Positions 49,844-57,364 of a stretch of DNA of 64,000 nucleotides are shown here, piece by piece. Positions within the stretch are counted from its first letter, which is position 1. The number at the start of each line of letters is the position of its first letter. This DNA is from Pseudomonas fluorescens (GTDB taxonomy: Bacteria > Pseudomonadota > Gammaproteobacteria > Pseudomonadales > Pseudomonadaceae): the NCBI RefSeq assembly GCF_000802965.1, contig NZ_JSAK01000015.1, forward strand, positions 124,001-188,000, written 5' to 3'. A model generated the notes under the pieces. It worked only from the letters and a program-made list of their open reading frames with translations. It was not told the DNA's origin and ran no database searches. A program made the position numbers and the translations under genes.

Positions 49844-50110
49844 TTAGGCAGCCTCCACTCGCAAAGCGACGAGGGATTCGCACCACGCAATGACCTCGGC
49901 CTCGATCCAAACTGCGGACTTTGGCCCGAGCATTACTTGTTTGGGAAAGCGCCCGGCCGCAATGCGTCGGTAAATCTCGGATGTGGAGAGGGTGGTCAGA
50001 CTGCGGACTGCAGCCAGCTTGATGAAGCGGCGGGCAGGGGCGACTTCAGTGCGTTGTTCAAGTTCGGCTTTCGAGTTTTGGTGAAGCTGGGAGGGAGTAG
50101 GGCTTGCCAT
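49844..50110 (-). CDS. AlpA-type regulator
   Basis: 88 residues: FIKLAAVRSLTTLSTSEIYR then RIAAGRFPKQVMLGPKSAVW, the AlpA helix-turn-helix and wing. Start chosen at 50110 because AAGGAGG lies before it. It is the first gene of the AlpA / HTH / KilA-N unit; three copies of a 15-bp repeat lie in the promoter region. Confidence 0.88.
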   Translation of the reverse strand: MASPTPSQLHQNSKAELEQRTEVAPARRFIKLAAVRSLTTLSTSEIYRRIAAGRFPKQVMLGPKSAVWIEAEVIAWCESLVALRVEAA

Positions 50111-50173
50111 GTTGTGCGCCTCCTTGGGTGGCGTTGAGAACATGGCTAATGCTGGCGGCTGACTTATCCACAG

Positions 50174-50278
50174 AATAGGCCGGGTATTCCATGAAATAGG
50201 CCGGGCATTTGGCTCTTTCAGATCTGGGGAGCAAGCCCGAGGCCAGGTACAGCGTGCCTCTTAAATAGGCTGGGTATT
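50174..50278. repeat. Three 15-bp iterons before the AlpA unit
   Basis: AATAGGCCGGGTATT at 50174, AATAGGCCGGGCATT at 50195 (21 bp later) and AATAGGCTGGGTATT at 50264. The first two are two helical turns apart. They probably bind a regulator of the AlpA unit, perhaps AlpA itself. Confidence 0.7.
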
Positions 50279-51286
50279 TTATTGTGAACGGATGGCGCCA
50301 GATCCTCGTTTACGCCAGCTAACTATGGCGCAGAGTCTTTCAGTTTCGGTTTTGTTGAGCCGGTAGCCGTTACGTTCTAACCAAGCTTCAACCAATGGAT
50401 GAACCCCTCGCCCGCCTGCGGCCGCCGGGTTGTGAATGCCGTCCTGGGTCAGCTCTCGCCAGCACTGTAAGGCGAGAATTAGTTCGGGTGGTGAAAGTGG
50501 GTTGTCTTGCCTCATGAGCTCGGAAAGCCCCATGACCTGCTCAAGCTGCTCCTCTAGGCGGATGCTTTCATCTTCAGCATCTCGTCTGGCCCTGCGCTCG
50601 TCGTTAAGTTCGCGGCGCTGCAGTTCTAACTCGTCCATAAGATGCTGGTATTGAGTTGTCTTGATTTCGAGTTGCGCCGAAAGCTCTATCGCTTTTTGTT
50701 CTGCCATTTGCCGGGCGATTCGATGCTCGTCAAGTTGTTCGCTGGCGCTTTTTTCACCTTCGCGGCGCAACTGCGCTTGTTGCGTTTTGAGAACTATCGA
50801 TGAGTTGCTGGGTATGACGGATTGAGGTGGGAAGCTTGTTGCAGCAGAGCCATTAACTGCCATTGAGAACGAAACGCCGTCATTTGCTGGTTGAGCAAAC
50901 CCAGCCGCCATCTCGGTACGGGTGGTAGCCTCATCAACAAGGCGCTCAATCCATTTCCGCCATATCAGGACGTTAGCTGTTGGTATCGGGCCCGAATTGG
51001 TTGAAATCGTCGCGCTAGCTCTGCCGGCGCTGGTCGCTGTGAAGTAGTCGGCCAGTGCACCATGAGTGATTTGAATATTCCTGTCGGAGCGTCCACCCGA
51101 AAAGACGCTCACATGTAGAGACTGAATCGGCTGGTCTAACGGTGCCAATGTCTCGAGAGTTGCAGCGAGTTCGGAGGCCAAGAGACGGGGATTCAGATGG
51201 TGGCTTGACGCCCAGTCAGAATAGATCCCGTCGAGCTTTACACGCCCGAAAGGTTCCAACTGCTCGTCTCCACCAGATCCCGACAT
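50279..51286 (-). CDS. Coiled-coil protein under a LexA-like box
   Basis: 335 residues. A long coiled coil (about 165-250: QLRREGEKSASEQLDEHRIA through QRRELNDERRARRDAEDESI) links an N-terminal domain to a C-terminal domain with VHPLVEAWLERNGYRLNKTE. This is reminiscent of KfrA-type DNA-binding proteins, but no clear HTH is seen. The LexA-like box at 51309 lies 23 bases before the start. Function unknown. Confidence 0.75.
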   Translation of the reverse strand: MSGSGGDEQLEPFGRVKLDGIYSDWASSHHLNPRLLASELAATLETLAPLDQPIQSLHVSVFSGGRSDRNIQITHGALADYFTATSAGRASATISTNSGPIPTANVLIWRKWIERLVDEATTRTEMAAGFAQPANDGVSFSMAVNGSAATSFPPQSVIPSNSSIVLKTQQAQLRREGEKSASEQLDEHRIARQMAEQKAIELSAQLEIKTTQYQHLMDELELQRRELNDERRARRDAEDESIRLEEQLEQVMGLSELMRQDNPLSPPELILALQCWRELTQDGIHNPAAAGGRGVHPLVEAWLERNGYRLNKTETERLCAIVSWRKRGSGAIRSQ

Positions 51287-51308
51287 CTGCCAAGCTCATA
51301 TATGACAG

Positions 51309-51324
51309 CTGTACGAATGTACAG
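51309..51324. promoter_or_regulatory. LexA-like box (CTGTACGAATGTACAG)
   Basis: 16-bp CTGT-N8-ACAG palindrome, nearly identical to the one at 43667 (only the central four bases differ). It sits directly before the coiled-coil gene. Strength is uncertain because the inner bases are less A+T-rich than the consensus. Confidence 0.6.
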
Positions 51325-51391
51325 CGATGGCCATTATGTTATCAGCAAATCCCAACCAGACCCAAACCAACCCCGGCGCATCCAGAGGAAA

Positions 51392-52597
51392 CTATGCCTT
51401 GCGCTTGATACTCACCACGTTAGCGCCAGCGCAAAGGGAGTCGATTGAATCCGCCCACGCTTGCATCATTTCCCGGCGCTGCTCGACATAGGCCGCGTGG
51501 TTGTATGTGCCGCGGATCTCGTCACTGTCACCGTGGGCGAGCTGGCGCTCAATCCAATCCTTGTTGTACCCGCGTCCGTTGAGCTCGGTGCTCAACAGGT
51601 GGCGGAAGCCGTGACCTGTTTGCCGGCCTTCGTACCCAGCCAGCCGCAAAGCCTTGTTTATCGTGTTCTCACTCATAGGGCGTTCAGGGTTGGTGCCAGT
51701 AAAGACCAGAGAGTAACGCCCGGTGATTTCGTGAAGCTGGCGCAAAATAGCTACGGCTTGGCGGGGCAGGGGGACGATATGGGGGCGGCGGGCTTTCATG
51801 CGGGCGGCGGGTATCGTCCAAACGGCGGCGTCAAGATCGAACTCAGACCACGGCGCTTGGCGTAATTCACCAGGGCGAACCGCGGTCAACGTCAGCAGCC
51901 GAATGGCATGTCGGGTCAAGGTGTGAATGTTCGCGGCCTCGACTTTGCTCAGTAGCTCGGGAAATTCGGCAAAGGTTACATGTGGGTGGTGGCGGGCGGC
52001 TTTTGCTGGCGCGGCCACCACGTTCAGATCAGTGGCCGGATTTACCTCTACGACGCCCTTGGCTAACCCATATCGGAATATCTGGTGTAACCATTGGCGG
52101 ATCTTGCCTGCGGCATTGAGCGTGCCCCTTGCCTCGACTGTGCGTACCAACTCCACCAACTCGGGTCTGGTGATGGCTTTAACCGGGCGTGCGCCGATGC
52201 CGGGAATAATGTCGTTGTCCAAGTACAGCTTTGCTTTGTAGGTGGTGGCCTCTGCCCATCGCGGCGAGTTGTAGTCGTACCACTCCCACGCTAGCGTCTC
52301 AAAAGTCAGTCCATGGACCTTCTGAGCCTGTTTGGCGGCTTTCTTGTGCTCGCCTGGATCTGCGCCTTCGATCAGAAGTTGGCGGGCCTCATCGCGCAGC
52401 TGGCGGGCCTTCAGCAGAGTGACAGCAGGGTATTTGCCCAGCGCCAGCATTTTTGCGTTGCCGTTGAAGCGATACCGGTATCGCCAAAGCTTGGAGCCAG
52501 TCGTGGTGACTTCTAGGCACAAGCCGTTAGCGTCGGTCAGCCGATAGAGCTTGTCCTTCGGTTTGGCGGTGCGGATGGTGGTGTCTGACAGTGGCAT
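51392..52597 (-). CDS. int: Tyrosine integrase (P4 type)
   Basis: 401 residues. The N-terminal DUF4102 domain (MPLSDTTIRTAKPKDKLYRL) is followed by a SAM-like core-binding domain and the catalytic domain: LTAVRPGELR (first Arg), HGFRHLLSTELN (HxxR), QLAHGDSDEIRGTYN (His and the approach to Tyr), with the nucleophile Tyr in AAYVEQRREMMQAW or TYN. The start at 52597 follows GAGGGGG; frames upstream cross the arm sites. It would integrate the element into tRNA-Phe. Confidence 0.93.
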   Translation of the reverse strand: MPLSDTTIRTAKPKDKLYRLTDANGLCLEVTTTGSKLWRYRYRFNGNAKMLALGKYPAVTLLKARQLRDEARQLLIEGADPGEHKKAAKQAQKVHGLTFETLAWEWYDYNSPRWAEATTYKAKLYLDNDIIPGIGARPVKAITRPELVELVRTVEARGTLNAAGKIRQWLHQIFRYGLAKGVVEVNPATDLNVVAAPAKAARHHPHVTFAEFPELLSKVEAANIHTLTRHAIRLLTLTAVRPGELRQAPWSEFDLDAAVWTIPAARMKARRPHIVPLPRQAVAILRQLHEITGRYSLVFTGTNPERPMSENTINKALRLAGYEGRQTGHGFRHLLSTELNGRGYNKDWIERQLAHGDSDEIRGTYNHAAYVEQRREMMQAWADSIDSLCAGANVVSIKRKA

Positions 52598-52645
52598 TGC
52601 ATCCCCCTCGCCGGCCGCACAATGCGGGCAGTTTGCCGCCGTGGT

Positions 52646-52693
52646 GTGAGTAGATTTGTAGACCGAACTGGATCTACTCACGAATCTACTCAC
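52646..52693. promoter_or_regulatory. Integrase arm-site candidates, right end
   Basis: ATCTACTCAC at 52672 and 52684 (12 bp apart), plus one inverted copy GTGAGTAGAT at 52646. The same pair with the same spacing is at the left end. Confidence 0.75.
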
Positions 52694-52737
52694 ATCTGTT
52701 TGGGCTTACAAGAGAGCGGTTGGGAACCGTAGAAAGC

Positions 52738-52797
52738 AAAAAGCCCGCACGAGGCGGGCTTTCTGTGTGTCTTCAGGTGTGCTTGGCATCACCTGAA
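52738..52797 (-). terminator. Terminator and second hairpin after tRNA-Phe
   Basis: On the minus strand, TTCAGGTG/CACCTGAA (52772-52797) is followed by the stem AAAGCCCGCC..GCGGGCTTT (52738-52763) with a T run. These belong to the element, since they lie inside the attachment site; they now end the tRNA transcript. Confidence 0.75.
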
Positions 52798-52806
52798 AAC
52801 GAAAGG

Positions 52807-52882
52807 TGGTGCCCAGAGACGGAATCGAACCGCCGACACGGGGATTTTCAATCCCCTGCTCTACCGACTGAGCTATCTGGGC
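52807..52882 (-). tRNA. tRNA-Phe (anticodon GAA), attachment site
   Basis: 76 bases, from GCCCAGATAGCTCAG to CCA. The anticodon loop is GGGATTGAAAATCCC, giving GAA. Acceptor and T arms are intact. Its 3' end (52807-52830) is the right attachment site of the element. Confidence 0.97.
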
Positions 52883-52985
52883 AACGGGGCGCATTAAACG
52901 GGTTTTTCAGGGGGTCGTCAAGCAAGTTTTCAAAAAATATTTAATTATTACCGTCGCTTACGATCCGACCCCCGATTTTACGGGC

Positions 52986-53258
52986 TTACTCGGCAGGCGG
53001 AACGTAGCCTTCGGCCTTGGCGTAATCCTCGCCGGAGAAGTACTTGTCCATCTCGCCCTGAAGATATTTGCGATCTTCAGCGTTCATCATGTTCAGGCGT
53101 TTTTCGTTGATCAGCAGCGTCTGGTGCTTTTGCCAGTCAGCCCAGGCCTTGGCCGAGACGTGGTCAAAAATGTCCTGACCTTTGGCGCCGGGGAATGGGG
53201 CGCGCTCCAGGGCTGGCAATTCTTCTTTGTACTTGCGGCACATGATGGTGCGGGTCAT
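52986..53258 (-). CDS. yggX: Fe(2+)-trafficking protein YggX
   Basis: 90 residues starting [24 protein letters not shown], the family's hallmark with the single conserved Cys7. [20 protein letters not shown] follows. It protects Fe-S clusters against oxidants and appears with mutY in many gamma-proteobacteria; it overlaps mutY by four bases, as in E. coli-type operons. Confidence 0.95.
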   Translation of the reverse strand: MTRTIMCRKYKEELPALERAPFPGAKGQDIFDHVSAKAWADWQKHQTLLINEKRLNMMNAEDRKYLQGEMDKYFSGEDYAKAEGYVPPAE

Positions 53259-54322
53259 GACGACTCTCCTGCGTTCAATACGGCGGCCGCGCGTTCGAGC
53301 AAGGTTTTGACCGGGGCGGCAAGGCCCAGGCGCGGCGGGGTGGCGAGGTTATACCAGAGCCAGTCGGCCTCGGCCACGTGATGGCTGGCCTCCTGGACCT
53401 GAACCAGCCAGGGTTCGATGGACAATTGAAAATGGCTGAAGGTGTGTATCAGGTTCGGCAGTGCCTGTTGGTCGCCCAGCTCCAGCGAGTGTTGCGAGGC
53501 GAGGTGTTGCAGGTCGTCGAGGTCGTCGAGTTCCGGCAAGCTCCACAAACCGCCCCACAGACCCGTGGAAGGGCGACGGTAAAGCAGAATCGCGCCGTCA
53601 CCGTTGGCGAGCAACGGCATCAGCGTGCGTTTCTGTGGCACGGCTTTGCGCGGTTTGGGAATCGGGTAGCGCGTCTCCAGGCCGAGCATGTGCGCTTCGC
53701 AGCCCTTTTCCAGCGGGCAGAGCAGGCAACTCGGTTTACTGCGGGTGCAGAGCGTGGCGCCCAGATCCATCATCGCCTGGGTGTAGGCGTTGACCCGATC
53801 ATGCGGCGTAAAGCGCTCAGCGTTGGCCCAGAGCTGTTTGGCCACCTTCGGCTCGCCCGGATAGCCCTCTTGAGCGGTAAATCGCGCCAGTACGCGTTTG
53901 ACGTTGCCGTCGAGGATCGGCGCGCGCAGGCCCATGCTGATGCTGGCAATGGCCCCGGCGGTGGACAGGCCGATACCCGGCAAGTCGGTAAGTTTTTCCA
54001 CATCACGGGGAAACTCACCGCCGTACTGCTCGACGACGATTTTTGCGGTCTTCTGCAAATTGCGCGCGCGGGTGTAGTAACCCAGGCCGGTCCACAGGTG
54101 CAGCACTTCATCTTCCGGCGCGGCGGCCAGGTCTTCGACCGTCGGCAACGAGGCCATGAAACGGTCGAAGTAATTCAGCACGGTGCTGACCTGAGTTTGC
54201 TGCAACATGATTTCCGAGACCCACACCCGATACGGGTTGATGTCCTGCTGCCAGGGCAAATCGTGACGGCCGTGGCGGTCGAACCATTCCAGCACCGCCG
54301 TTGAAAACTGCTCGGCTCTCAT
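53255..54322 (-). CDS. mutY: A/G-specific adenine glycosylase MutY
   Basis: 355-residue DNA glycosylase removing adenine opposite 8-oxoguanine. [12 protein letters not shown] holds the catalytic Glu. The helix-hairpin-helix is [14 protein letters not shown] with the Asp in [13 protein letters not shown], and the Fe-S ligands are C-x6-C-x2-C-x5-C ([17 protein letters not shown]). The C-terminal Nudix-like domain follows. It overlaps both yggX and the asmA-like gene by four bases. Confidence 0.95.
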   Translation of the reverse strand: MRAEQFSTAVLEWFDRHGRHDLPWQQDINPYRVWVSEIMLQQTQVSTVLNYFDRFMASLPTVEDLAAAPEDEVLHLWTGLGYYTRARNLQKTAKIVVEQYGGEFPRDVEKLTDLPGIGLSTAGAIASISMGLRAPILDGNVKRVLARFTAQEGYPGEPKVAKQLWANAERFTPHDRVNAYTQAMMDLGATLCTRSKPSCLLCPLEKGCEAHMLGLETRYPIPKPRKAVPQKRTLMPLLANGDGAILLYRRPSTGLWGGLWSLPELDDLDDLQHLASQHSLELGDQQALPNLIHTFSHFQLSIEPWLVQVQEASHHVAEADWLWYNLATPPRLGLAAPVKTLLERAAAVLNAGESS

Positions 54323-56547
54323 CGCTTGAACAGCCCCTTGAGCGCATCTTTCAGTTCCGGGCTGACCTTGTCGCCCAGCTTCTCGTCGATTTTCTCGCTG
54401 ATGCGTTCGCCCGCCAGTTTGCTCGCCACCTGACCCATGCGTTCGTTATCGAGGCGGCATGCCTTGGCACCGAGCTCCAACGGTCCACGGCAACGCAGCG
54501 GCCACTCTATGCCGACAAACTTCTCGCCAACCTGGCAAGCCGGGTCCGGCATGGCGCTGGTATCGCCTTCGACAACGATGCCCACGCGGTAGTCCATGCC
54601 CAGCACACGCAGGTCGACATCGCCGTCACCTTTGACGGTCATGCCCGGGATGCGCACTTTCAGGTCCGGGTTGCTGGCCACGCCGTTGCGGAACGTCAGG
54701 TTGCCCTTGAGCTCCTCGAACGGTGTGTCCTTGCCCCGTGGCTCGCCGCTAAGGGTTTTGCGGTTGAGCGTGGCGATGCCTTTGCACAGCTGTTGTTCGA
54801 GGTTGGCATTGAGCAGTACGCCATTGTTGATGACGAAACTGGTGGTGCCATTGAGGGTTTCGATCAGCGCTTTCTGGCTGTTGCCGTTGCCGGTGACGTT
54901 GCTATTGAGCGTGACCAGACCTTTGACCGGGGGATTCTTGCCCTGGCTTTCGAGGATTTTTTCTACCGGTACGCGGCTGATTTTCGTCTGCAAGTTCAGC
55001 GCGGGCACTGGCTGGCGCACGTCGAGGGTGCCGGTGGCTTCGAAGTTGCCGGCGTACAGATCGCCGCGCAGGTTTGCCAAAGTCAGCAGTCCGCCCTGGC
55101 CGTTGGCCTTGAGCGTTGCGTTTTGAATCGGCAGTTTTTCCAGGGTCAGTTGGCCGAAGGCCAGGTCGGCGTCAACGTCCAGCTTACTCAGGCGCTCCAC
55201 CGGCAGCAGGCGCTCGTTGCTCCATGCGTCTTTGGTCGGTGCTTGCGGCAACGGCGTACTGCCGGCGCCGGCCATGGCATCGGCTTCGGTGCTGGCGACT
55301 TCGGCCTGACGCACTTGTGTTGCGCTATTGGCTTCGGCCGATTTCGGCGGCAGGTAACGGTCAACGTTGAAAGTGTCGGCCTTGAGGTTTGCCCGAAGTG
55401 ATTGCTTGGCGAAATCTTCGACGGCGATGCGGCCATTGAAGGTGCTGTCGTCGACTTTCAGATTGATGTCATCCAGCACCACGCTGGTCGGCGTGCCCGC
55501 GAGGCGTGTGGCCAGTTCGACTTTGCTCAGGCTGCCTTCAGCCATGGCCGGGAGTTTCTGGCCGATGCTGTCGACGAATTTCGCCAAATCGAATTGCGCG
55601 ATGGAAATTCCGCCGCTGATCTGTGGCGTCTTGTCGAGGTCGTTGACTTTCAGTTCACCCAACGCGCGCAGTTGGTTGGCGGAAATTTTGATGCCGGTCC
55701 ATTCGGCAACGTTGGCGGCGCGGTCCAGCAGCAATTGACCCTGAGCGGCGAAGGTCATGGTTTTGCCTTGCAGCGGATCGCCGGCGACTTCGCCGGACAA
55801 CTTCATGTCTTCGAGTTTGTAACGCTGCAACGCGCGTTCGAAACGCACTTCACCATTCAGTTCGGTTCGGACTCGCAGAACTGGCTGGTTGGTGCCCAGG
55901 AACGCGGTGAGTTTGACCGGGATGTTGGTGGAATCATGCACCGGGCCGGTGCTCAGCTGGATGCTTTCGGCGCTGAACTGCTTGCCGGTCTTCTCATCGT
56001 TGTATTCAACGCGGGCGTTGTTGACGGTCAGGCTGTCGATGTCCAGGCGAATCGGCTGGGCCGGTTTTTCCACCTGGACGGTGGTTTGCGATGCAGGTTC
56101 ACCCGGGGTGGCGGGAGGCGTGCCAGCGGGGCTGGTAGCGACCGGCACCTTGCCGATGTCTTCCCAGTTGCCGTGGCCGTCCTTGTCGCGGTTGAGGCGC
56201 AGGTTCAGACCTTCGACGCGTACATCGCTCATCTGCACTTCACGGCGCAACAGTGGCAACACGCGCACCGACAAGCCAAGCATCTGCAAATCAGCGAACG
56301 GTTCGGTGGGCTTGGCCAGGGTCGCAACACCGGCATCGTGCAATTCCAGGCCCAGCCACGGGAACAGGCTCCAGCCGATATCGCCATTGAGCGTCAGCTC
56401 GATGTGGGCCTTGTCGCGGGCAATCTGGCGGATCTCGTCTTTGTAGTCGTTGGGATCGAAGAGGTGGGTCAGGGCAAAGCCCAGCGCCACAATGATCAGC
56501 AACAGCCCGAGAAGTACCAGACCCAGGATTTTGCCGAACGCTTTCAT
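54319..56547 (-). CDS. asmA: AsmA-family protein
   Basis: 742 residues. An N-terminal transmembrane anchor (about 8-28, VLLGLLLIIVALGFALTHLF) precedes long beta-rich repeats, and the C-terminal AsmA region has LNGTTSFVINNGVLLNANLEQ and GVASNPDLKVRIPGM. AsmA-like proteins span the periplasm and carry phospholipid or affect outer-membrane assembly. First gene of the asmA-mutY-yggX unit. Confidence 0.9.
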   Translation of the reverse strand: MKAFGKILGLVLLGLLLIIVALGFALTHLFDPNDYKDEIRQIARDKAHIELTLNGDIGWSLFPWLGLELHDAGVATLAKPTEPFADLQMLGLSVRVLPLLRREVQMSDVRVEGLNLRLNRDKDGHGNWEDIGKVPVATSPAGTPPATPGEPASQTTVQVEKPAQPIRLDIDSLTVNNARVEYNDEKTGKQFSAESIQLSTGPVHDSTNIPVKLTAFLGTNQPVLRVRTELNGEVRFERALQRYKLEDMKLSGEVAGDPLQGKTMTFAAQGQLLLDRAANVAEWTGIKISANQLRALGELKVNDLDKTPQISGGISIAQFDLAKFVDSIGQKLPAMAEGSLSKVELATRLAGTPTSVVLDDINLKVDDSTFNGRIAVEDFAKQSLRANLKADTFNVDRYLPPKSAEANSATQVRQAEVASTEADAMAGAGSTPLPQAPTKDAWSNERLLPVERLSKLDVDADLAFGQLTLEKLPIQNATLKANGQGGLLTLANLRGDLYAGNFEATGTLDVRQPVPALNLQTKISRVPVEKILESQGKNPPVKGLVTLNSNVTGNGNSQKALIETLNGTTSFVINNGVLLNANLEQQLCKGIATLNRKTLSGEPRGKDTPFEELKGNLTFRNGVASNPDLKVRIPGMTVKGDGDVDLRVLGMDYRVGIVVEGDTSAMPDPACQVGEKFVGIEWPLRCRGPLELGAKACRLDNERMGQVASKLAGERISEKIDEKLGDKVSPELKDALKGLFKR

Positions 56548-56625
56548 GGGCGAGTCCTTGTAATTAGTCGAATTCGAAATTTAGCCGAGGAGTATAGCGC
56601 TCCAGAACGGACGACCGGTCGGCGA

Positions 56626-57030
56626 TCACGCTGACTCTGTATCCAGCGGAATGTGCAGCTTGGCCGCCAATGCCTGTGCTTCCAGGTGTCCGGCGGGTGC
56701 CAGCAGGCGCAAGATGGCGCCCGATTGTGCGGCCATTCTTTGTGCTTCGTGCACCAGTCGCTCGGCAACGCCACGACGACGGGTGATTTTTCGTACGCAT
56801 ATTTGAGACAAATGCCAGACGTCAGCGTGCCGTTGCAGGCGTGCCGCGCCCAGTAGCCGATCATTGAAGCGCCCGGCGATCAGCGAGCCATCACGCAGGC
56901 AGTCTTCGATCAGATGTTCATCTCCGGTAAATGGGCTGAACAGCCAATCCGGAGCGTCGCGGTAAATCTTCTGGAGGTCTTGTTGGTCCTGAGGAGTGAT
57001 TTGTTGCAACGACTCGACAATGATCGGCAT
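56626..57030 (-). CDS. PanZ-like GNAT acetyltransferase
   Basis: 134 residues, MPIIVESLQQITPQDQQDLQ then YRDAPDWLFSPFTG; the acetyl-CoA site is VRKITRRRGVAERLV. PanZ/PanM acts as an acetyl-CoA-sensing partner that triggers maturation of aspartate decarboxylase PanD. The start at 57030 follows AGGAACC; the TTG or other starts upstream (to 57054) are less likely. No panD lies nearby in the window. Confidence 0.75.
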   Translation of the reverse strand: MPIIVESLQQITPQDQQDLQKIYRDAPDWLFSPFTGDEHLIEDCLRDGSLIAGRFNDRLLGAARLQRHADVWHLSQICVRKITRRRGVAERLVHEAQRMAAQSGAILRLLAPAGHLEAQALAAKLHIPLDTESA

Positions 57031-57060
57031 GGTGGTTCCTGTGAAGTTGTACACACGCTC

Positions 57061-57146
57061 TGTAGGGGCTGCCGAAGGCTGCGATCCTTTGATCTTTTGT
57101 AACCAGAAGCAAAATCAAAAGATCGCAGCCTTCGGCAGCTCCTACA
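57061..57146. repeat. REPIN-like inverted repeat pair (TGTAGGGGCTGCCG family)
   Basis: TGTAGGGGCTGCCGAAGGCT and AGCCTTCGGCAGCTCCTACA face each other, with ATCCTTTGAT inward; the same class as at 10349. Confidence 0.85.
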
Positions 57147-57364
57147 GGTAACGAGATCGGATAACGTACAAAACGTGATATCAGTTTGGTTTTTCTGTCA
57201 CGTGCAAATGGTAACCTTCGCCCGTTCGTCCGTCCTTCTGCGACGTGATGCCGCACCAAAATGGAGCTTTACCCGGAATAACACAGTCATGCCTGCGTTG
57301 CATTTAAGGCTGGGGGTAAAGAGTGGCTGGCTGGCGAACCATACTAATAATTGGGGGATAAACA

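Larger units (their letters stand above)
31662..52831. mobile_element. P4-like integrative element in tRNA-Phe
   Basis: Bounded by a 23-base tRNA-Phe 3' remnant at the left and the intact tRNA-Phe at the right, with the integrase next to the tRNA and an excisionase-like gene near the other end. Inside are AlpA-type regulators, a KilA-N protein, an antisense-type RNA leader, Toprim and DUF927 replication proteins, iterons, and two ejection-type proteins. No capsid, portal or terminase genes were seen. The left third is cargo of unknown function. The overall plan matches P4-type satellites more than a full prophage. Confidence 0.85.
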
